From Thermotogae bacterium (GTDB taxonomy: Bacteria > Thermotogota > Thermotogae > B3-G13), in assembly GCA_015486095.1 (NCBI GenBank), contig WFSK01000053.1, positions 1-10,333 on the forward strand: a stretch of 10,333 nt of DNA, in the 5' to 3' direction. Within the stretch, counting starts at the first letter, position 1; every line of letters starts with the position of its first letter. The notes beneath the pieces are model-generated. The model saw nothing but the letters and a program-made list of their open reading frames with translations, was not told the DNA's origin and made no database searches. Positions 6,838 through 10,333 of this stretch are shown here, piece by piece. A program made the position numbers and the translations under genes.

Positions 6838-8380
6838 TAGAACCTATCTTGCTCAGGGCCTTCATGGTTTCTTTTAAGGATTCGTATGCCTTTTTGTACT
6901 CTACAAAATATCGATCATATATACCTTTTGCCCTTTCATCAGGATAGATCACCTTATCGAATCGAACCCAATCCTTTATTCTCTTGTAAGAATCCAATAC
7001 ACCGGTTCCAACCCCAGCCAGTAAAGCATCTCCATAAGGAGCTTCTACATCTTGAGTGATGGTCTTTATTGGATATCCAGTTACATCTGAGAATATTTTC
7101 ATCCACAATCTTGACCTCGTAGCACCTCCTACAACAATGCATTCATCTGCCAATTCTAATCCGCTTTCTAAACCCGCCTCTATATTGTGACGCAAGGAAT
7201 ATGCCACACCTTCTAAAATTGCCTTGTAAATATGCTTTTTCGTATGATACAGTGTCAAACCTATCATAGTTCCCCTTGCATCAGGATCCCATATTGGTGA
7301 ACGCTCACCCATAAAATAGGGTAGCAATAGGATGCCTTCTGAACCGGGAAGGACATCTTCTGCCTGTTCATCTAAGAGTCTATAAGCTGATATATTCAAT
7401 TCTCTTTCGACCTCTCGTTCTTTGCCACCGAATTGATCTCTAAACCATCTGACAATGCCGCCTGCCGTAGCGGCTCCACCAAATGTATATACCATTTCTT
7501 CATCGTAGGCCACATAAGGGAAGCTCACCAATTTCGGAGACAGATGCTGCCCCTTATGAACAACTCCCCAACATATGGATGTTCCGATCATAGCCACATG
7601 ACTTTTTTCTTCTAATACTCCCGCACTCAGGGAAGCCACGGGTGCATCTATACCTCCGGCTACAACTGGTGTCCCTTCGAGTAATCCACATAATTTCGAA
7701 GATTCTTTGGAGATCTTTCCTACGATATCCGCAGACTTCACGATCCGTTTTGGGAGCACGGATATGGGGATACCAAGTATCTTACACATCTCTTCTGACC
7801 AATTTCTCTTTTTGATATCGAATATCCCACCGATATTGCCGGCAGATGAGAGATCTGTAGCATTTTCACCAGTTAATTTATATATAACATAATCCTTAGG
7901 AGTTATAAACTGATATATCTTTTTCCAGTTATCCGGTTCTTTATTCCTGATCCACATCATCTTTGTAAAGCCGTAATAGGAATCCACATAGTTTCCTGTG
8001 ATTTCAAATATCTTATCTTTATCAACGTTTTCTTTTACCCATTGAACTTCGTCTGTTGCTCGCCTATCCATCCATATCAAGCAAGGTCTTATAGGATTCA
8101 TATCCTTGTCTACTGGCACACCTGAACCACCGTAAAGGCCACTCAAAGCGATTCCGGCTATCTCAGAGGGCTTTACATTCGCTTTTTGTACAGTCTCTTT
8201 TATAGTATCAAACGCAGCTTTCACCCATACATCTGGCCATTGCTCTGCCCAGGAAGGTCTTGGCTTTATCACATCGTATTCAGAAAATGCAGAGGCAACC
8301 ACTTTACCTTTGAGATCTACCATTATCGTCTTCGTACCTTGAGTCCCTATATCCGTCCCCAAAAGATATTCTTTCGCCAT
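6827..8380 (-). CDS. FGGY-family carbohydrate kinase (xylulokinase-like)
   Basis: A complete 517-residue kinase that phosphorylates a sugar, usually a ketopentose or similar, with ATP. The N-terminal ATP loop is 'GTDIGTQGTK' (8-17), and 'SWAEQWPDVW' (43-52) is a family mark. The catalytic aspartate is probably D245 in 'GGIDAPVASL'. 'MGERSPIWDPDARG' (357-370), 'EGVAYSLRHNIE' and 'GGATRSRLWMKIFSDVTG' (from 418) are FGGY C-terminal signatures. Xylulokinases have SGQMHG at the sugar-binding loop; this protein has 'SGLYGGSG' (80-87), so the substrate may not be D-xylulose. The ATG at 8380 is preceded by GAGGAG at good spacing. It diverges from the sugar isomerase gene, which likely supplies its ketose substrate. 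L-fuculokinase, L-ribulokinase or a related activity is possible. Confidence 0.9.
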   Translation of the reverse strand: MAKEYLLGTDIGTQGTKTIMVDLKGKVVASAFSEYDVIKPRPSWAEQWPDVWVKAAFDTIKETVQKANVKPSEIAGIALSGLYGGSGVPVDKDMNPIRPCLIWMDRRATDEVQWVKENVDKDKIFEITGNYVDSYYGFTKMMWIRNKEPDNWKKIYQFITPKDYVIYKLTGENATDLSSAGNIGGIFDIKKRNWSEEMCKILGIPISVLPKRIVKSADIVGKISKESSKLCGLLEGTPVVAGGIDAPVASLSAGVLEEKSHVAMIGTSICWGVVHKGQHLSPKLVSFPYVAYDEEMVYTFGGAATAGGIVRWFRDQFGGKEREVERELNISAYRLLDEQAEDVLPGSEGILLLPYFMGERSPIWDPDARGTMIGLTLYHTKKHIYKAILEGVAYSLRHNIEAGLESGLELADECIVVGGATRSRLWMKIFSDVTGYPIKTITQDVEAPYGDALLAGVGTGVLDSYKRIKDWVRFDKVIYPDERAKGIYDRYFVEYKKAYESLKETMKALSKIGSIKM

Positions 8381-8426
8381 TTCATCATCTCCTCAGTTCT
8401 TCATATCTTCAGTCTAATTCCCATAA

Positions 8427-8455
8427 AGTATTTTACCATCTTTCCCTATATCCAA
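8427..8455 (-). promoter_or_regulatory. Possible promoter for the FGGY kinase
   Basis: On the - strand, TTGGAT (8455-8450) and AATACT (8432-8427) are separated by 17 bases, each matching four of six consensus positions. A start near 8420 would leave about 40 bases of leader containing GAGGAG. The match is weak and other AT-rich hexamers nearby could serve. Confidence 0.28.
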
Positions 8456-8496
8456 TATATACTAATCGAGGATCTACGTCTCTGAGTATTGTGATG

Positions 8497-8526
8497 TATA
8501 ATCATGAAGACAGAGGATATAATCCT
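8497..8526 (+). promoter_or_regulatory. Two -10 boxes and a palindrome before the sugar isomerase
   Basis: Two perfect TATAAT hexamers lie at 8497-8502 and 8518-8523. Neither has a clear -35 box at 16-18 bases, suggesting an activator-dependent or otherwise regulated promoter. The second lies within the interrupted palindrome AGGAT-ATA-ATCCT (8514-8526). A TGAT/ATCA repeat flanks part of the first (8493-8505). Either could be an operator. Confidence 0.38.
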
Positions 8527-8553
8527 TCGAATACAATAAAGGGAGGTTTTAGA

Positions 8554-9981
8554 GTGAGAACTTTTAACGTTAAAATCGGTTTTGTCCCAACTCGTAGAAA
8601 TGTTTTCAGTAAAACAGATGCTCAAAGGTATAAGAATCTTGTTAGAGAAAAACTTCGTTCCTGGAAGGTAGATTTGGTGGATATCGATTGGCTCAACGAT
8701 GAAGGGTTGCTTTACGATGAAAAGGATGTGGAAAGAGTGAGTAAATACTTCTTTGAAGAGGGTGTGGATGCGATATTTGCACCCCATTGCAACTTCGGCA
8801 CCGAAAGTGCGGTTGCGAAATTAGGGAAGATAATGGGTAAACCTCTATTGTTATGGGGACCTCGTGATGATGCCCCTCTGGAAAATGGAATGCGTACTCG
8901 TGATACCCAATGTGGGCTCTTCGCAACGAGTAAGATCCTGCGCAGATTCGGCGTTCCGTTTACCTATATCACCAACAGCAGGGTGGATGATGAGATATTC
9001 GAGAGGGGGTTTAAGAATTTTCTCGGAGTAGCTTCTGTGGTTAAGACCTTTAAGAATTTGAGGATTGGCATGATAAGTACACGTCCCGGTGATTTCTGGA
9101 CAGTTATGATAAATGAGGGAGAGCTACTGGAAAAGTTTGGTATAGAGGTTGTACCCATCTCACTTACCGAGATCATCGCTGCTGCTAGAGGTTATGTGGA
9201 AAAAAATTCGGAAGAATTGAAGGAATTTTTGGAGGATGTGAGATCGAAGGGCATAGAATACTCTGAAATCGGTGAAGGAAATCTGAAGAAAATAGGTGGC
9301 TTGAAATTGGCGATGCAACAATGGATGGAAGATGAAAATATTTCGGCTACTGGAATCCAGTGTTGGACAGCGTTACCAGAGGAGTATGGGGTTGTACCAT
9401 GCTTTGCGAATGCTATGCTGACCGATGAAAGAATGCCAGTTGTATGTGAAACCGATGTCCATGGAGCCGTAACTGCTGCTATTCTCCAGGCAGCGAATCT
9501 TGGTAGATCTTCGATATTCTTTGCAGATCTCACTGTAAGGCATCCTGAGAACGATAATGCCGAACTCTTATGGCATTGTGGAGTATTTCCCTATTCTCTT
9601 AAGGCGGAAGATTCGCCAGCCTCTGTTAAAAGACATGATATTATGGAGAACCATTATCCAGGTGTTGCTCATTGGAGAATAAAAGGCGGTGATATCACGA
9701 TCGCAAGATTTGATGGAGATAACGGTAAATATTCCTTGTTGATGGGGCAGGGTCGTGGAGTAAAAGGCCCTGAGACGATAGGAACATATGTGTGGTTTGA
9801 AGTAAAAGATTGGCCTTTGTGGGAAGAAAAGATCATTCATGGACCATACATACATCACGTTGCAGGCATTCATGGGAAATTCGCTCCTATTCTTTACGAA
9901 GCCTGTCGATATATTCCGAATTTGATGCCCGATCCTATAGAACCCGATGAAGAAGAGTTAAAAAGATGGTGGATAGAGTGA
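8554..9981 (+). CDS. L-fucose/L-arabinose isomerase-like sugar isomerase
   Basis: A 475-residue protein resembling the L-fucose isomerase and related family (COG2407), which converts aldoses to ketoses with a divalent metal such as Mn2+. The N-terminal part shows 'VKIGFVPTRRNVFSKTDAQR' and the Rossmann-like 'VDAIFAPHCNFGTESAVAKL'. The core has 'AMQQWMEDENISATGIQCWT', then 'VVCETDVHGAVTAAIL' with likely metal ligand E299, 'FFADLTVRH' with D325, and C-terminal 'HHVAGIHGKFAPIL' with H434, H435 or H440 as the third ligand. I chose GTG 8554 because GGGAGG (8541-8546) precedes it by seven bases; an upstream ATG at 8494 overlaps the -10 box. The true substrate is unknown: family members act on fucose, arabinose or other sugars. 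It diverges from an FGGY kinase and is followed by an RpiR regulator, forming a sugar catabolism cassette. Confidence 0.85.
   Translation: MRTFNVKIGFVPTRRNVFSKTDAQRYKNLVREKLRSWKVDLVDIDWLNDEGLLYDEKDVERVSKYFFEEGVDAIFAPHCNFGTESAVAKLGKIMGKPLLLWGPRDDAPLENGMRTRDTQCGLFATSKILRRFGVPFTYITNSRVDDEIFERGFKNFLGVASVVKTFKNLRIGMISTRPGDFWTVMINEGELLEKFGIEVVPISLTEIIAAARGYVEKNSEELKEFLEDVRSKGIEYSEIGEGNLKKIGGLKLAMQQWMEDENISATGIQCWTALPEEYGVVPCFANAMLTDERMPVVCETDVHGAVTAAILQAANLGRSSIFFADLTVRHPENDNAELLWHCGVFPYSLKAEDSPASVKRHDIMENHYPGVAHWRIKGGDITIARFDGDNGKYSLLMGQGRGVKGPETIGTYVWFEVKDWPLWEEKIIHGPYIHHVAGIHGKFAPILYEACRYIPNLMPDPIEPDEEELKRWWIE
8562..8575 (+). promoter_or_regulatory. Perfect 14-base palindrome at the isomerase start, candidate operator
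   Basis: TTTTAACGTTAAAA spans codons 3 to 8 of the isomerase gene and reads the same on both strands. Its core TAACGTTA recurs at 10005-10012 upstream of the RpiR gene promoter. I found no third exact copy in the window. The placement suggests a binding site for a dimeric regulator, but coding constraint and AT bias could give it by chance. Confidence 0.35.
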
Positions 9982-10004
9982 TACCTTGGAAAACATGTTC
10001 AGAG

Positions 10005-10012
10005 TAACGTTA
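10005..10012 (+). promoter_or_regulatory. Second TAACGTTA palindrome, upstream of the RpiR promoter
   Basis: TAACGTTA ends 22 bases before the -35 box of the regulator gene. Another eight-base palindrome, AACATGTT, lies just upstream (9992-9999). Shared core with the palindrome at the isomerase start hints at autoregulation. Confidence 0.28.
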
Positions 10013-10034
10013 TAGCCAAAAGAAATTCGAACAC

Positions 10035-10063
10035 TTGACATGTATTGATTTAAATGTTAAAAT
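10035..10063 (+). promoter_or_regulatory. Strong sigma-70 promoter for the RpiR-type regulator gene
   Basis: A perfect -35 TTGACA (10035-10040) is followed after exactly 17 bases by TAAAAT (10058-10063), five of six matches to the -10 consensus. Transcription would start near 10070, leaving a leader of about 29 bases with a full AAGGAGG. The gap from 9982 to 10098 holds no other gene and no clear terminator for the isomerase. Confidence 0.75.
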
Positions 10064-10082
10064 AGAAGAAATTTCTATCATT

Positions 10083-10089
10083 AAGGAGG
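10083..10089 (+). promoter_or_regulatory. AAGGAGG ribosome binding site facing a non-standard start codon
   Basis: This near-perfect anti-16S match is nine bases before ATA at 10099, the first codon that keeps the RpiR helix-turn-helix whole. The TTG at 10094 is in another frame and hits TAA two codons later. No ATG, GTG or TTG exists in the RpiR frame between the site and ATG 10165. Confidence 0.65.
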
Positions 10090-10098
10090 ATATTTGTC

Positions 10099-10312
10099 AT
10101 AAAAAAGAAAAAATTACTTTTACAAGAGAAAAACATACCTGTTTTACAGAACATTAGGAGAAAGATGGAGAATATGCCCAGGGTCCAGAAGCAAATAGCG
10201 AAGTATGTCCTTGAAAATCCTTCTAAAGTTGTAAGGATGTCGATTACACAGCTTTCTATGGAAAGTGGGGCAAAAAGCGATTCTTCGGTTGTAAGGTTCT
10301 ATCGAACTATTG
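10099..10312 (+). CDS. RpiR-family transcriptional regulator, N-terminal part (cut by contig end)
   Basis: The frame encodes an N-terminal RpiR helix-turn-helix domain: 'LQNIRRKMENMPRVQKQIAK', then 'YVLENPSKVVRMSITQLSME', then 'SGAKSDSSVVRFYRTI'. The pattern 'KxIAxYVLENPxxVxxMSIxxLxxxxG..SSVVRFYR' is characteristic. Full members continue with a SIS domain that binds a phosphosugar; that half is missing because adapter sequence begins at 10313. Such regulators control sugar and amino-sugar catabolism, which fits the isomerase and kinase beside it. The start is uncertain: ATA 10099 matches the ribosome site, and would be ATG with a single base change at 10101. ATG 10165 has AGGAG four bases before it but would remove the first helix. 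Confidence 0.82.
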
Positions 10313-10333
10313 CTGTCTCTTATACACATCTCC
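10313..10333 (+). other. Untrimmed Nextera/Tn5 adapter at contig end
   Basis: The last 21 bases begin with the Tn5 mosaic-end read-through CTGTCTCTTATACACATCT (10313-10331) followed by CC, the known Illumina Nextera adapter. It is not genomic. On the - strand it starts a false reading frame beginning MCIRDS, a familiar adapter artefact in metagenome proteins. The genome sequence ends at about 10312, within the RpiR gene. Confidence 0.97.

Noticed and set aside
6834..6846. GATAG/CTATC hairpin between the convergent genes, considered as a bidirectional terminator
   Set aside because: The stem is only five weak base pairs and no U-tract follows on either strand.
10144..10329. - strand frame starting MCIRDS
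   Set aside because: It begins inside the sequencing adapter and runs antisense to the RpiR gene.

Overview
This is a bacterial window of moderately low GC. Its coding regions are rich in AGA/AGG arginine and ATA isoleucine codons, a pattern often seen in thermophilic, deep-branching bacteria such as Thermotogae-like lineages. The gene content (thymidylate kinase, UvrD-type helicase, ROK kinase, FGGY kinase, COG2407-type sugar isomerase, RpiR regulator) points to a sugar-fermenting bacterium, but the phylum cannot be fixed from this sequence. The last 21 bases are an exact match to Illumina Nextera/Tn5 adapter, so the right edge is a contig end with untrimmed adapter, and the assembly is probably from a draft or metagenome.

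Region 1 (1 to about 1700) looks like the worn remains of a type I restriction-modification or defence island. It holds a 5'-incomplete AlbA_2/HATPase_c_4 regulator with a frameshift in an A6 run, and the C-terminal tail of an HsdS specificity subunit. The HsdS tail overlaps, by ATGA, an intact MntA-type nucleotidyltransferase antitoxin. The expected HEPN toxin frame after that is only nine codons long, and an unidentified open stretch follows. No hsdM or hsdR is visible. A complete YgjP-like (DUF45) zinc metallopeptidase (1676-2362), a family often seen beside type I RM genes, closes the region.

Region 2 (2440-6837) is a tight + strand operon: tmk, UvrD/Rep-like helicase, ROK sugar kinase, and an unrecognised single-span membrane protein. 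Genes overlap or lie within about 20 bases of each other. A TATAAT promoter sits so close to the tmk ATG that the transcript may be leaderless.

Region 3 (6827-10312) is a sugar-use locus. An FGGY-family kinase on the - strand diverges from an L-fucose/L-arabinose isomerase-like enzyme on the + strand across a 173-base control region. An RpiR-type regulator follows from its own strong promoter and is cut off at the contig end. Together they suggest isomerisation of an aldose to a ketose, phosphorylation of the ketose, and control by a sugar-phosphate-sensing regulator. The sugar is unknown, because the kinase lacks the canonical xylulokinase substrate motif. A TAACGTTA palindrome occurs both at the isomerase start and upstream of the regulator promoter and is a candidate operator.

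I found no tRNA, rRNA, CRISPR array, riboswitch, complete insertion sequence or convincing intrinsic terminator.
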